This document shows positions 1 through 12,472 of a stretch of DNA of 64,000 nucleotides, one piece after another; within the stretch, counting starts at the first letter, position 1, and the number at the start of each line of letters is the position of its first letter. The stretch covers positions 3,231,501-3,295,500 of the forward strand of contig CM055871.1 in NCBI GenBank assembly GCA_029582165.1, given 5' to 3'. Under the pieces are notes generated by a model, which saw only the letters and a list, made by a program, of their open reading frames with translations, had not been told where the DNA came from and did not search any database. This DNA comes from Portulaca oleracea. Its lineage: Eukaryota > Streptophyta > Magnoliopsida > Caryophyllales > Portulacaceae. The position numbers and the translations under genes were made by a program.

Positions 1-3000
1 AGGCCATATCTTGCTCGAGCATTCACCTGCAATCAGTAAGTTATAAGTAAGCAAGCAAGATGGGAAAACTCTGATTTGACAATATAAGCAGCAGAAATGC
101 TAGTGCAACGATCATTTGCATCAGCAAAACACAAGTTGTAGACAACAATTGTAATACATAAATGATTAAAAAGTATGTTTCTAATGACTGAATAAAGATT
201 GGCTTCACATTCTAGTAAAACAATTGCATACATTGTGGAACATTCAACAGCAATAACTCCTTATATCCTTCCACATGGGATCATAAAGATAAAACTATAA
301 GCCGGCTTATCTCAGGTAATTTGAGACTGGTGAAGACTCCAAAAGCAACTTCAGAAGCAGATGATAGGTGGCTATGACCAATAAACAATAAAAATTTTGA
401 CCCTCTATGGGATTATCCAGAGACAAGGCAGATGATGTGGTGGATCCAAGATGGACCAGATGGTTACATAATCCAGATAAGCATAAATTTAGAAAGAAGT
501 TAATGCCCTGTCCAACGACATGCAACTTCATAGAAATGATACCTTGGTTACGAGAAGCATATATATTGTCATTGAACAGGCCCTGAACACTACGCCACAT
601 TAAGATAATAAGTAGAAAGTAGCCAAGAATCTTTACTTACAACATCAAGCTCAATTACACTCCTCAACAAATTTTCTATGCCATCAAGATCCATTTTGAT
701 CTGCTCAAGCCATAGACAGACACATCAAAACTTGCCCTGGTCATCAACATTCATAAAGTCAAACAAGCTATACCAAGGCTTGACCTACCTTCCCTGTTAT
801 ATCCAAAAGAACTTCAATTTCAGCATCAGTTACAGCTGCCTTAGCTTCAAGTAATTCATCATTTAGTGGCACAGCAGATACTGGCTCTATAATGTTCCCT
901 GTGCCTGACCCACTATGACAGCACCAAAAACAAAAAAAAGATAAATAAACAAGAACATAAAAAAAAGAAAAAACAATACATATGAATGAAATATGTAATA
1001 CAGCACAAAAACAAACTACAAAGGTAGCATACATGGATCCAAAGCCAGAAACAGCTTTCTTATGGGAAAAAAAAAACGAAAATTGGAAATAAATAATCTT
1101 TCGGGCTATTGAACGAAAATAAATAGTTCTTTTTTTTTCTTGGACATAAATAGTTTTCAGACATTTAGCAATTTCACTTGAACTTTGAGTCACTAGATAG
1201 CTGATGAGGAAGATGGTTTTGGGCATATGGATGTGGCCTCACCAAGTGGAGTCATACCACTTATCCAACATCATTGTCCAAACAAGTTTTATAAACATTC
1301 AAAGTTTTTAGAAGTTCGATAAAAGTTTGTCAAAAATAACACCCCTATGGTCATACTAAATATATCAAAGAAAAAAGGTTGGCATATTTTCATGCAAGAG
1401 CCCCAAAGGCTAGATAATTCTTTCCAATAGTCCAAAATAAGGTCGGATAAGTGTAACATTTGTGGACTCAAAAAACTGTAGTCAGAAACCATGATCTATG
1501 ATGCATTTGATGAAGCATAGTAGACATCAGAGCCAGGAATGAGATAAAATAGGTTCCCCAGAATCAAACGTAAAATATGAGGCAATAGTTTCACTCCTGC
1601 AATCTCAAAGAAGGTTGCTTTCAGAAAATATAACCAGAAGCCTACTTTAAGGATCCTTGATGAATGCCCCTTCTTGTGTACTGTGAAATAGTGAAATACC
1701 TCAAAGGGGAGAGAAAATCTTGATACATTCGATTTGGTCCAAACTCATGAAGAATTAACCACTACGAAGGGACAAACCAAGCTCCCACGAAATAGTGCAA
1801 GGATTAGCAGAACGTTCATAAAAGCTTTATTTCTTGGGACTCTTGAATAGACTTCCCACATACATGGAAGATACGCACCACTCAATTACGTTAGTAGATC
1901 TTAGATGCCTCATTTATGGCAGCCAAAAAAAAAAAGCAAATTTTCAACCATATAGCCAAATACAACACATTGACAAGAGCCATATTGGAACTTGGGTGCT
2001 TGTAGTCTAGTCCAAGTAGCATAAGATACAATAGGATCTTCTGATGCACTGACTTATTTATGATGAATACCCAAATGAAGCTACAGTATAAGGCTCTGTT
2101 CTTTAGAGGGGTAAATACTCTATTTATCCAATGCAACCCAAAGTTATCTATTTTTACCCATATTTTCAGTACTCAACTTTTCAACTTTTATCTAAACCTA
2201 CCCGACCTTAAATTACCCCTCTAAAGAACAAACCAGTTTTAGTTTACATAAAAACCGGTCATTAGAACTTTTATTCATTGTAGCAACCAGAAAGACAGGG
2301 AGAAACAAGGATAAACAAGGCAACCTTAACTGGATCACTAATTCACCTTGAAAGCAGTAACCCATTTAAATTTGTCGCTGGACCTGCTCCTGACTTGATG
2401 CACCATCTCCCATCAATATTACTCGCTTCCTGAGATTAATTCACAGGTCAGTTCCAACAAAATCCAAAAAAACCAGCAAACATGCAAACACATTGCTCAC
2501 CATAGAAGTTCCATTGTTTTCATTTGAAATTATAACATTCAGCAACTGAGACAACTGCAAAAAGAACATATACATGATCAGAAAAAAGAAAAGTCAAGGA
2601 ATAGAGATAAAAAATCACACCAATATTATCAATGGCAAACCATGCTCAGGTTCATGCAATTAAGACTAGAGAAAGTCAGCAGGTACCTTTGTCCCTGCAT
2701 AAAGCAGTGGCAACAAAACTATGCAAATGCATCAAAGACATAACAACTTCAAGGAGTCAATTGGCCAGAGTCACAACAACTCCTATTGTGGGCCCACTTG
2801 CTAGAGTCACAATGTTCTTTAATATGTGGAAAAAAACTGACACTGCATTGTGTGTCTACTGAAAAAGCAAAATGCATTATTGCACATCATATATAGGGAT
2901 GACATGGATTCATCAATCAGTGTGGAGCATGTAGCAGAATCAGTACAAGGTTCAGAATTACTTAGTAGTTAGTAGCACAATCTGCACAAAGAAGCCCTTA

Positions 3001-4694
3001 AAATGACAACAAGAAATGATAACCAACATCATCGGAAGAACCATTATCTACTGTTAGGTGAAGTAACCCAAAAACAGTTCAACTAAAAAGAAAAAAGTCT
3101 AACCTTGCTTTCAAGATCCATGACCCGCCAGCGCGCTTGTTTAAGCCGAGAACTCTGATTCGGTAACAATTTGATGTGAAAACTGAGTTAGAGAAGGTAA
3201 AACGCGCGCGCGCGCCCACACACACACACACACGCAACGGAGCTGCTAAACTGTAGCAAATCCCTTGGCTCCCTTCAAAGGTTGCTTGCCGTGGAACAAG
3301 GCTATAAAAAATTTGAAAAAAAACCCTAGTCCTACCACCTATGTACTCAATAAAAAAGAAACTTGGCCAATATGAATCCACAAAATCAGATAAGCATTTG
3401 TTAAGAACAAACCGCTGAGTCTTTGACAGAGCCATCTTCATTGATAACTTGCAGGATTGACCTAACTAGTGATTTACTAGTGAACCAGTCCAATATCTGC
3501 AGGTGAAGTGAGAAGGGAAGATGAAGATAGACAGCAGCATCAAAGACTAATTGTAAGAACAAATATGGAAAGAAACTGCTTACATCAAAAGGTTCATCTT
3601 ATATTTACCAACTCGGCTAAAGGCATGAAACGTTTGTTCATGTCTGCATTGTCCCTGATTGCTGCTCTAATGTTAGTTTGCAAAGCCTCAGAGAATTGTA
3701 GCAGGGCTGCAACAGCCATTGCTTCCTGTCCATACACAGTTGAAGCTCTACGTGCATTGTTAATAGCCGATCTTACCTACAAGTTCCACAAATAGCATGA
3801 TCCTACAAGTAAAAACTGCCTATGAGCCAGTTAAACATATTGGTGACATTTGTCTAATATGAACTATGAAGGTAGTTCAGTCCAAATCCAAATCCAATAC
3901 TCCCAAAAATCCCGCTACAAAACAAGGTGCAATGTCGTAGGCTTATCCTTAAACCAAATAAATCACAAAGAATGGTGTCAATTGACTCAAGATTTTAACA
4001 TTATTGACTACTTACTACTCCATGGAGAAGAAGTACGAAGGAAGTTCAATAAAGTGGATGAAACGTCTTCCCCAATGAAAGTGTTCAAGTAACTTTCTAT
4101 TCATCAAGTCTGGTCACTAATCCGTAGCCCCAAAAAATAACAACTTATGCTTAAAGGGCTCTGTAAAAGATGGCTACATTGCAAAATGATGCCTGTTAAC
4201 ATTAAGCAACCTCTACAAAATTAGGCCAAATTATGCCCAAGATCAAACTTCCTCTCTACAGAATAATTGCATCAGCAAACACTGTTTGCTAAGTGAATTA
4301 TCTTCAGTTTCATTAGCCAATTCTGACAATACCACCAACTATATAAAACTGCAAATTTCAATCACTTAAACAGATTGCTTGACTTGTACATACTCTACAA
4401 TACCACCAACCCTTTAAAACTGCAGCTATAAATCTATGACAATCAGAATGGGAACCCATAAATTCAAAACGAATGCCAATTGAACTCCAATTCCATCAGA
4501 ATCAAACAAAGTTAGAACAAACCAGCAGTGTATCAATGCCAGTAAAATCCATGATCGCATTATTATACTTGTGAATTTCAACAGCTGCATTAGTCTCACT
4601 CAGAAGCTTCAAACTTTCCTCATACGTCTGATCAACCGACTGAAGTTGTTCCTGCACAAAAACAACCCCAATTCAATCCATCAACCAAAACCCT

Positions 4695-4747
<53 letters not shown>

Positions 4748-5068
4748 CTTGGAGGCTTGACGGCCAAGAGAAGTGCCGGCGAAAGAAGATACGGCATCGC
4801 AAACCTTATCCCACTCCAAAACCCTAAGACTGTTGGCAAGAACCCTAACCCTAACCCTAGATTTGTCGTCCTCGTCGATTGCGTCCGACGGTTTTCCCTG
4901 AGAAAACGGCTTTATAGTGGCGCGAAAACGTTGTCGAATTGAGGACAATTTTGCTGGGTTTGGTTTTGCAGGTTTTAGCTTCGTTGATAACCTCCTCGTC
5001 GGTGATTTCGTGGGAATGGATGGAACGGCGGCGACTCCATGCCGGAAAACTGCTGATGACATCATCAT
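1..5068 (-). CDS. MutS2-like DNA mismatch repair family ATPase, 5' ten exons (partial)
   Basis: Ten exons join in frame on the minus strand: 4748-5068, 4523-4651, 3609-3776, 3413-3496, 3104-3154, 2501-2554, 2347-2429, 789-912, 641-700 and 1-26 (continues off the window). All have GT/AG borders and about 367 residues are visible. Exon 1 ends in the MutS2 N-terminal signature (SLRVLEWDKVCDAVSSFAG). Later exons encode other plant MutS2 hallmarks: EAMAVAALLQF, FMPLAELV, INEDGSVKDSA, NIDGRWCIKSGAG and SGSGTGNIIEPVSAVPLNDE. The ATPase Walker and C-terminal parts lie outside. The start is placed at the first of three consecutive ATG codons (5068-5060); the open frame extends upstream only to a GTG, with no earlier ATG. 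The Ser/Arg/Lys-rich N-terminus looks like an organelle transit peptide (inference). Plant MutS2 proteins belong to the MutS ATPase family but are not core mismatch-repair components. No breaks were seen in the visible exons. Confidence 0.88.
2092..2235. mobile_element. MITE in MutS2 intron, present in both copies
   Basis: A roughly 140-bp element with terminal inverted repeats around TTCTTTAGAGGGGTAA. The same element sits at the matching place in the inverted second copy (about 21,085-21,228), so insertion preceded the duplication. Exact ends and target duplication are not resolved because no empty site is available. Confidence 0.75.
3203..3234. repeat. (CG)n(CA)n alternating purine-pyrimidine tract
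   Basis: A CG run followed by a CA run within MutS2 intron 4, able to adopt Z-form DNA in principle. The duplicated copy near 20,080-20,105 keeps only a shorter, diverged version. Confidence 0.9.
4695..4745. repeat. (GA)n microsatellite at the start of MutS2 intron 1
   Basis: About 25 GA repeats on the plus strand, so (CT)n in the transcript, beginning directly at the 5' splice site of intron 1 (donor at 4746-4747). Its length probably varies between individuals, and it lies close enough to the donor to affect splicing. Confidence 0.95.
4841..4860. repeat. Telomere-like (TTAGGG-type) repeat inside MutS2 exon 1
   Basis: Three CCCTAA-type hexamer units occur in the coding exon and encode the Arg-Val alternation just before the conserved MutS2 N-terminal motif. 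The unit is six bases, not the seven-base TTTAGGG of most plant telomeres, and the reading frame is kept. Confidence 0.8.
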
Positions 5069-5904
5069 GCTGCGGTTCCCGGCGAAATTGAGGCAGCAAC
5101 GGTTGGTTGCCGGGGACACTAAAATGGAGTACTACTCTGAAACTGTATAGTGAATGGATAATAAGCAACTGTTCTGTGGTGTTCTTCAGCTGAGTGGCAC
5201 GTGACATCTAACATTTTTTTTTTTTTTTGGAACAAAGGAGACAGGTAACAAGAAAATAAAAAACAAGAACTAGATTGCGGGTTGGCTTATTGAGCGATTT
5301 AATGACCTTTTTTTGGTTGGTAGTGGTCTTGTTAAACGAAAGCATCAGTTTTTTGTATATTGTAATTTGGGTTTCAACATTTCGAACTGTCTTGTACAGC
5401 TATCGAAAAACTTAGATTTCTCTATAAAGTTTATGAGAATCTGTAATTTATTGAATTTTGACTGGGGAGGGTTTTCAAGAATTAGGAACCTTGACTTCTA
5501 TTCTTGGGCAATGTCATCGCTTAGCTCGACCCATTTGCTCCAGCAATCAAGTATTTATCCCAAACTCCATCAGTTAACATAGTTTTTACTTGAGAGTTGT
5601 TTTGACTTATACTCACTTATATTGTAACACAAATTAGGAAATCATCAGAGTAGCTGAAACTTGTCATCTACTTTGCACATTGCTTTTATAATTTTCTATT
5701 GCTACCGAAGGCCATGGATGTTTTGCATGATTTGCATGGGGAGCAACTTGGAGCATGTACAGTAGTATAACTCCAGCCTTAAAACTTGTGCATAAAGGGG
5801 GTGTTTTACTCCACTCATGAACGGTTTCCATCGTTACTCGTATTTAAAACGTTTCAAAGTTTCTCAACTCATTTTTTTTTCTAATTGTTTAATACTTATG
5901 GAGG
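5069..5904. other. Upstream region of the MutS2 gene, no gene seen
   Basis: AT-rich sequence between the MutS2 start codon and the first upstream transposon. It contains a T-run near 5214-5229. No convincing TATA box and no protein similarity were recognised; it presumably holds the MutS2 promoter. Confidence 0.5.
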
Positions 5905-6424
5905 GACTAGACTTGTCAGTCAATCTTTGACCCGACCTGAATTTGCCTGGAAATTCTGGGTTTTGAACATGATTTTTCTCGACCCGAATCCGAAATATGT
6001 CGAACCCGAAAAACTAACAAATTAGCGGGTCAAACCCGTCCCGCCCGTTTGATCCCAAAACTTTATATTTTATGTTCAAATCTATTATACTTTGTGACTT
6101 TTCGTTGGAATTCCTGATTGTTAAACTACAACCGCAACTCATTCATATGTTATTTTTTTAGTTTAAGTTGAAACAGTTACAATAATCTATCGGTACTAGA
6201 AGATAATGGTATTTTATGATGTATATTGAACCAAAAATAATATTTAGAGACAAATTTTTTAAAAGAAAAAGCGGAAAAAAGTCGCAATCATAACCCGTTG
6301 GGTTGACCCAAAACCGAAATACACCGCCCGTATTCACCTAAACCCGAGAACATCCGACCCGATTTACCCGAACCTGATATATGACCGACCCGTAACCCGC
6401 CCGCCCGTATTGACAGGTCTAGGT
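5905..6424. mobile_element. Non-autonomous DNA transposon rich in CCCGACCCG-type motifs
   Basis: The ends are inverted: CTAGACTTGTCA on the left against CTAGACCTGTCAATA read from the right. Both subterminal regions carry runs of CCCG/GACCCG motifs and the centre is AT-rich. This resembles widespread plant non-autonomous elements ending in AGACCTGTCA. No clear target duplication was found, so the superfamily is left open. Confidence 0.6.
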
Positions 6425-6450
6425 GGGACCCACCTTTCCAATAAAATAAA

Positions 6451-6854
6451 GGATTATTGGACGCCAATAATATCAACTTTGGGGGTATTGGAGACTAATA
6501 ATACAAACTATTTTCTTGGACACTAGTAGTACCAACTATCGACCTATTTTCCTCTAACAGTACACGGCCGAGTTGTTATAATTTTAACTCATCGGAAAGA
6601 TGACGTGGCTCCATGATGTGTGACGTGGAAGGCGGTGGTTGGGTAGAAAATGTTGACGTGGACACTAACATGTCTTCCATGTCACATATTATGGAGCCAC
6701 ATCACCTTTTTGATGAGTTAAAACCATTACAATTCGACGATGTACTGCTAGAGGAAAATAGGTCAATAGTTCGTACTGCTAGTGTCTAAGAAAATAGTTT
6801 GTATTATTAATATCCAATACCCCCAAAGTTGGTATTATTGATGTCCAAAAACCC
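6451..6854. mobile_element. Mutator-type foldback MITE with exact 9-bp target duplication
   Basis: Nearly the whole 404-bp element is one imperfect inverted repeat with arms of roughly 200 bp. It starts GGATTATTGG and ends CCAAAAACCC. It is flanked by identical 9-bp copies of TAAAATAAA at 6442-6450 and 6855-6863, the length typical of Mutator-like elements. No coding sequence. Confidence 0.85.
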
Positions 6855-6863
6855 TAAAATAAA

Positions 6864-7734
6864 AGAAACAGACTTTGTGTAGTACTCATTCTCGTTTACA
6901 GCATATAACATGGTTTTATTTTTATTTTTATAAAAAGTTATCTAGTTAAGTTTCTTCTTTCATTTTAAATTATTGTATTATTATAAGTAGTCATTTTTTA
7001 ATTTAATAGTATTGCAAGATGATTGTGTTACTTTAATTTGATAGTGTTATTGTAAATTATTTCTTAAAAAAATTGATTACTTATTTAAATATTTATCTTT
7101 AACAATAATAAAACTAAACTTAAAAATATAAACATAAAAGAATACAAAACTGAGATGAAGCGGGTTTCATAAATGAATATTTTAAGGTGAAAAAAATAAG
7201 AATGAGTTTCAATTATTGTAAAACAAACGGAATGAAGTTAGAAAAAATAGGAATGATAGGTGATGTGGATAGGGTGGACTCTCACTTAAATTCCAAAAGG
7301 TTAGATCACTATTGGATTTGCTCTTATGGTTATGGAAAATAGCCTCATTTTGTGTCTTCAAAGCTTCCAATATATTGCTAAAATGTTTTAGTTGTGTGTA
7401 CGCATACAAAAAGTTTGTTTAATTGAGTCGAACGATTTCGGTTAGTATTACTGCCCTCCAATGTTATTCTTTGAGTATGTGCTATATATTTGGTATTAGT
7501 TTATATGATTATATCGGTGTTCTTTGATTGTTTGATTTGCATTACTAGTACCTTGACATGGTTTGAATAGCTAGATACTTGGTTTTGAGGCTTGGTTCTA
7601 ATTTGGGTTATAATCAATTGATGTCATTCAATATGAATACTTTGAAATTATTCTTGGTTTATTCCTCTATTCTTTCATAGGGTTTGTATGATTATTATCA
7701 CGTTGGAGTTGAGTAATCGAAAACATTTTTTTCG
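6864..7734. other. Intergenic AT-rich stretch
   Basis: AT-rich sequence without a supported gene or repeat boundary. Confidence 0.5.
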
Positions 7735-8225
7735 AGAGAAAAAAAGGACTTTATTATGGGGTCAAATCAGCCAAACAGGCCACATGGGCCTCCTGGGGCA
7801 AGCTAGGCCCATAGTTCCTACTACACTGTTGTTTTAAACCCATATTTGCTAGTGTATATGCTACATTATTTGTAGTTCTCCTAACAAAACTAAATACACA
7901 CTAATCAAACTCATCTGCCATCTTCAAAATTTCCAGCATACGGAGTCCTAGATAAGTCCTTTCCTTCGATTTCTTGCTCAACTTCAGATACAGTTGTTGG
8001 TAATCGGTTTCAATGGTAATGTGTCATAGGCCAACCTCCTTTGCCTTCTTCCTTCCCATCTTCAAAGCTTGTGCCTCGAGCACTTCAATATCCTATGTTG
8101 TCTCTGTAAATTCTTGTCTCGCCCATACATAGGACCTCCATGTTCCCCAATCTCGCCACTGCACCCAGTCCTCCTTTACCTGCCTTATCTCTCGTAGAAT
8201 CCACACTTATTTTGATTAATCCATA
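7735..8225 (-). pseudogene. LINE (non-LTR retrotransposon) 3' remnant with RNase H-like domain
   Basis: The minus strand, interrupted by stops, reads as the C-terminal RNase H domain common in plant LINEs. It shows VLEAQALKMGRRKAKEVGL, then HITIETDYQQLY, then FVRRTTNNVAYTLA near the end, before an AATAAA-like signal at about 7750. Several in-frame stops and the absence of any upstream reverse transcriptase make it a dead 5'-truncated copy. The 3' poly(A) end is not cleanly defined. Confidence 0.65.
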
Positions 8226-8975
8226 CTTATTCTTTGAGTAATCAAAAGCATTTTGATTAAGTATAAGAAGTGCAATTTTGGATAGAGTGTTATAGGCTCT
8301 GTTTTGTGTAATCCATACTTATTTGAACTGTTTTTTTTTATCTATTTGATTATGATATTAAATGACAATCAAATGTTCTTTGAATGTTATTCTGATGGCG
8401 TTTGTTTGGTTATATGTGACTAAAGGGTTTGAATCGTCTTAGGGTCATTTGAGTGTAGTTTGGACATATTTTAGCATTAGGCGGTTGGCTGGTGTTTTGG
8501 TTCATGATTTTATCATTTGGCATCTAAATGAGTTGATTCTTTTGCATTGGTCTCCATTGATCCTTGGTCTGTCTTTTTTATCTTCACGTGTGAAATTTGA
8601 GGGTTAAGAGTGCATAACAAATTTGGATCGATCAATCGGTTAAAAGTTAGACAAAAATTTTGATTTTTTATACCAACTTTCTTAGGATAATTTTGGCTCA
8701 GTTTGTTTAGATATGCTTAAATACTAGCTTATCTTGTATCAATTATGTGTACATGTGTAGTATTATACCTAAAAGATGAGCAAAAGATATTGTGAAGAAG
8801 ACATTTTTTTGTTTTATTTTTGATGCAAATACTCGCTACAATATGTACCGAAGGGGAAAAATATATGTACTCAACCATAGTTTTTTCTATACATTTTTTT
8901 CCAAAAAAAAAAAAGAAAAGAAAAACCTTATGTTTGTACAATCTTAATTTAGGCTTAGAAGCGATTTTCATTGCA
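8226..8975. other. Intergenic / 3' flank of the repeat-protein gene
   Basis: AT-rich sequence that includes the presumed 3' untranslated region of the minus-strand gene ending at 8976. No other gene recognised. Confidence 0.45.
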
Positions 8976-11054
8976 TCATAATGAGAGTGCATCACTTTTG
9001 TTTTCTGATTTTTGGGCCTCAATTGTCTTTCCCTCTTCTTTTAACTCGAGAGCCTTCTCTGGTTTGGAGACAACAGATTCCTCAATAGGTGTAGCCGTTT
9101 TCTCTTCATCGGTCTTAGCTTCAACGTCCTTTGTCTTTGCATTGGTTTCGTCTTGCTTCTCCTTGACTTCAGTTTCAATCATTTTATCCTCAACCTTGGT
9201 TTCGATTTCCTTCTTCTCGACCTTGGTTTCGACTTCCTTCTCCTCAACCTTGGTTTCGACTTTCTTCTCCTCGACCTCGGTTTCAATCATTTTTTCCTCA
9301 ACCATGGTTTCAACTTCATTCTCATCAAACTTGGTTTCAGTAATTTTATCTTGGACCTTGGGTTGCACTTCCCTCTCCTCGACCATGATTTCGATCAATT
9401 TATCTTGAGCCTTGGCTTCGACTTCCTTCTCCTCGACCTTAGTTTGAATGATTGTATCCTTGACCTTGGCTTTGGGTTCTTTTTCCTCAACCTTGGTTTC
9501 GACTGGTTTATCCTCGGTCTTGGTTTCAATCATTTTATCCTCAACCTTAGTTTTCACTTCTTTCTCCTCGATTGGAACTTCAACAATCTTTTCTTGAGGC
9601 TTTTGTTCATCTACCTTACCCTCAATCTTGGTTTCAACTTCAAGTTCCTCAAGATTGCTTTTGATTTCCTTATCCTCGGGTTCTTTTTTGACAACCTTGT
9701 CCTCAAACTTGACATGAATTACCCTTTCTTTGGGCTTGCCTTCAGCTTTCTTCTCCTCAGCCTTGGTCTCAGGTATTATCTTCTCGATTGTATTATCAAG
9801 TACTGGTACTATCTCATTTACCTCAGTCTCGACTACATTTTCTTTTATCTCTAGATCTGTTTTAAACACAACCTTCTTTTCCTCAACCTTGGTTTCGACA
9901 ACATGATTTTCAACATGTTTCTCGATAGCGGTTTCAGCCGCCTCCTTATCTATAGGTTCTTCATGATGCTCTTGTGCCTCCTCTTCATTTATTTGTGAAG
10001 GCTCTACCAATGACTCTTTTTCCTTTGTCTCTTCACCTCCATTATTTTCCTACAATGAGAATCAAATTTTTAATGTTTAGATTGCCTAGCAAAAAATTTA
10101 AAAAAAGATGTTTACTTTGAAATTATTACTCATCTTTTCCTAGAAAAATTTAATAGTCTAAAAGTTTACTACCGCGTGAAATATGGAGGAATCTAATGTG
10201 AAAATTTTATTAAATTTTATGATTTGTTATTTCCTTAAAAAAATATTTAAGAAAATGATAGCTAGACAACCTCATCGTTATATTCATATAATGTTTTCTT
10301 GGCACAAGCTAACAAATGCCCCAAAAAGCATTCAATTTGTGATACATTAGGCCAACCTTTTCAATGATAAGGTTGGGTTGGGTGTGTAAGTTTTTTTCCC
10401 CAAAATACTATGTACTGTTGCACAATATCCTTCACATATGTCCAAATTTATATTTGATCTACAATTTATTATTTACTAAGGTAAGATTGTCTACATTTAG
10501 ATATACTCATTGTTTGCACAAGTTAGACGAGTGTTATTGTTGTTAAAATATAAAACTGTTATCCGTATATTTATAGCGAAAAAATATTTTCATAAAAATA
10601 TAGTCATGTACCTTTCTACAAAAAATACACACAATATTGTTTCATTTGCCAGTCATAGTGTAGGCTAGGTTGTGTGTGATAGAGTCATGTGAAATATTTC
10701 ATGGCACAAATCCTACTCTCTATTGGGGAAAACTTTCATGAGTTTGAGTTTATAATAATGGACCCCACATTTAAATTTTCCTATATACCAAATACAACTA
10801 GATATAAGAATGTTTATTAGCATGGAAAAGTTGACGAACTTTTCGGGGAAATAATCTAGGCAAACCCATCATTAGTAAATTTATTATAAGTTCATTTTAT
10901 GATAACTAATAGTAACTCATAAGACCATTTCACATAATAAAAAATCATTGGTTGATACCTGTGCAATATTGGTGATTTGGACATTTTCAGGAGCCTCAAT
11001 GGGGATAGGCTCATCATTGTCCAAGGTCTTAGGCTTGCTAGCACAGGCGCCCAT
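8976..11054 (-). CDS. Probable N-myristoylated Glu/Lys/Val-rich repeat protein (389 aa)
   Basis: Two exons: 10959-11054 (32 codons) and 8976-10049 (357 codons plus stop), with GT/AG borders and a 909-bp intron, joining in phase. The protein begins MGACASKPK: Gly2 with Ser6 and Lys7 fits N-myristoylation, and Cys4 fits palmitoylation, so attachment to a membrane is likely (inference). Almost all of exon 2 is highly charged and built of degenerate 9-residue (27-nt) units of the form VExKxVETK, clearest in the C-terminal third. No catalytic domain or membrane segment is seen, and low complexity suggests a disordered or coiled-coil rod. I do not recognise a named family. Repeat expansion could vary between alleles. 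The frame is open throughout, arguing for a living gene. Confidence 0.8.
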
Positions 11055-12472
11055 GATTACTATATAAATAGATTTGTAAACTCAAAAAGGTAACTGGGCA
11101 AGTTTTTTGGAGGTGATAGACAAAGGGAGGGGAAAGCCCCTTTTTATTCTTCTTATTCTTATTCCCTTCGGCTTCAGAGGTCGATTTTTTTTTTTCAGAG
11201 GAGAAATTGAGCCTTTAAATTCAAGGAGATTGTCTAAAAAAAGGCAAATTGTTTCTCTTCCTAAGTTTTAGGCACATACTAAATTAAGAGGTTAATTTGG
11301 GTACTGAACTTTTCTGTTGGATATCGCAATTAAGACAATGCTAGGTTTAGTGGTCAATTATGATATTGGTTATTTGTGTTGGATATTGAATTTGTGTCTA
11401 AGAGCCTTGGTAGGAATTGAGTTCTTTTATGAAATAGTTAAGATTCAAATGAAACTGCTATATGTAGTGATTTAATGTATTTACATACCACGCCTTTATT
11501 TGATGTACTATTTATATCATGTTCAAATGTAATTATCATATGTAGTGAGTTAAATGCATTTATTTATGCTCTTATTTGTCAGAATTTTTATGTCTTCTTT
11601 TCTCATTAAAACTACATAACTTAATTTGATTTTATTAAGAAATAAATACAATAAGCTATGAGGCTCTTAGCATATAAACGACGTAAATATACAACAACCA
11701 ACATGTACAAAACCACCATTATTTGAGATTTAAAAAAAATACAAGGTCATCAAGAAACCTTAAAATATAAAATTATCATTCTGCTTGATTTGAACTTATT
11801 TAATTTGAATGAAGAAATAAAGAACTGTAAGGGTACATGGGAAAAGAAAATGACATTAATCAAGTGAGTTGTGATAATTATTTATTTATTTTTTGATGGA
11901 AACTATATTAAAGCTTATATTATGCTTAAACCAAGATTACATGCGTCCTCAACAATAATGTCTATAATTTCCTGAGTGTAACAGTCGGGACTTTAATTAT
12001 TTCAGAAATCTAATTTATTTGCAGAAGTGTTTTTACTTATTTCATCATCCGACCAAATACGAACAGTCAAAATTTTACATTACAAATTATATCTTCCCGA
12101 AAATATTTTTAGCAAGACAATCCAGATCGACAAATATTGCTACAATTTAGATCAAGAATTATTTTATTAGCAAATAATAATAATTAAAAAATAATTACAT
12201 CCTCTTTTTGGTATCACAATCTACCGGTACAACAAGAACATTGAGACAAGTCTTCCTCTTTTCTTCTTCTTCTTCTTCTTCTTACTTTTTTTTTTTTTCC
12301 AAAGGAGTCATTAACCATAAAACACTAATACTAAGAAGTCCAACCAAGAGAGAAGAATCACATAAACTCCTCTCTTAGTAGCTAGACTTCATACATCACA
12401 ACTATCAACATTACAATATTTAGATACAAATCTAGTACTAACACCGCTAACAAACAAATCCTTTCGATAACA
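11055..12472. other. Intergenic, AT-rich
   Basis: Upstream flank of the myristoylated-protein gene, with no clear TATA box, followed by AT-rich sequence with a (TTC)n tract at about 12,258-12,283. No gene recognised. Confidence 0.45.

Noticed and set aside
5069..5119. Extended N-terminus of MutS2 from 5119
   Set aside because: The first codon there is GTG; the first ATG in frame is at 5068.
4757..5150. Plus-strand ORFs over MutS2 exon 1
   Set aside because: Antisense shadows of a recognised conserved exon with no similarity of their own.
5313..5582. 89-aa plus-strand ORF upstream of MutS2
   Set aside because: No homology, signal peptide or splice context seen; length is expected by chance.
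9153..9854. 233-aa plus-strand ORF with repeated Leu/Phe-rich segments
   Set aside because: It is the mirror of the 27-nt repeats of the minus-strand Glu/Lys/Val protein; repeats keep several frames open. The minus-strand reading has a spliced first exon and a normal start.
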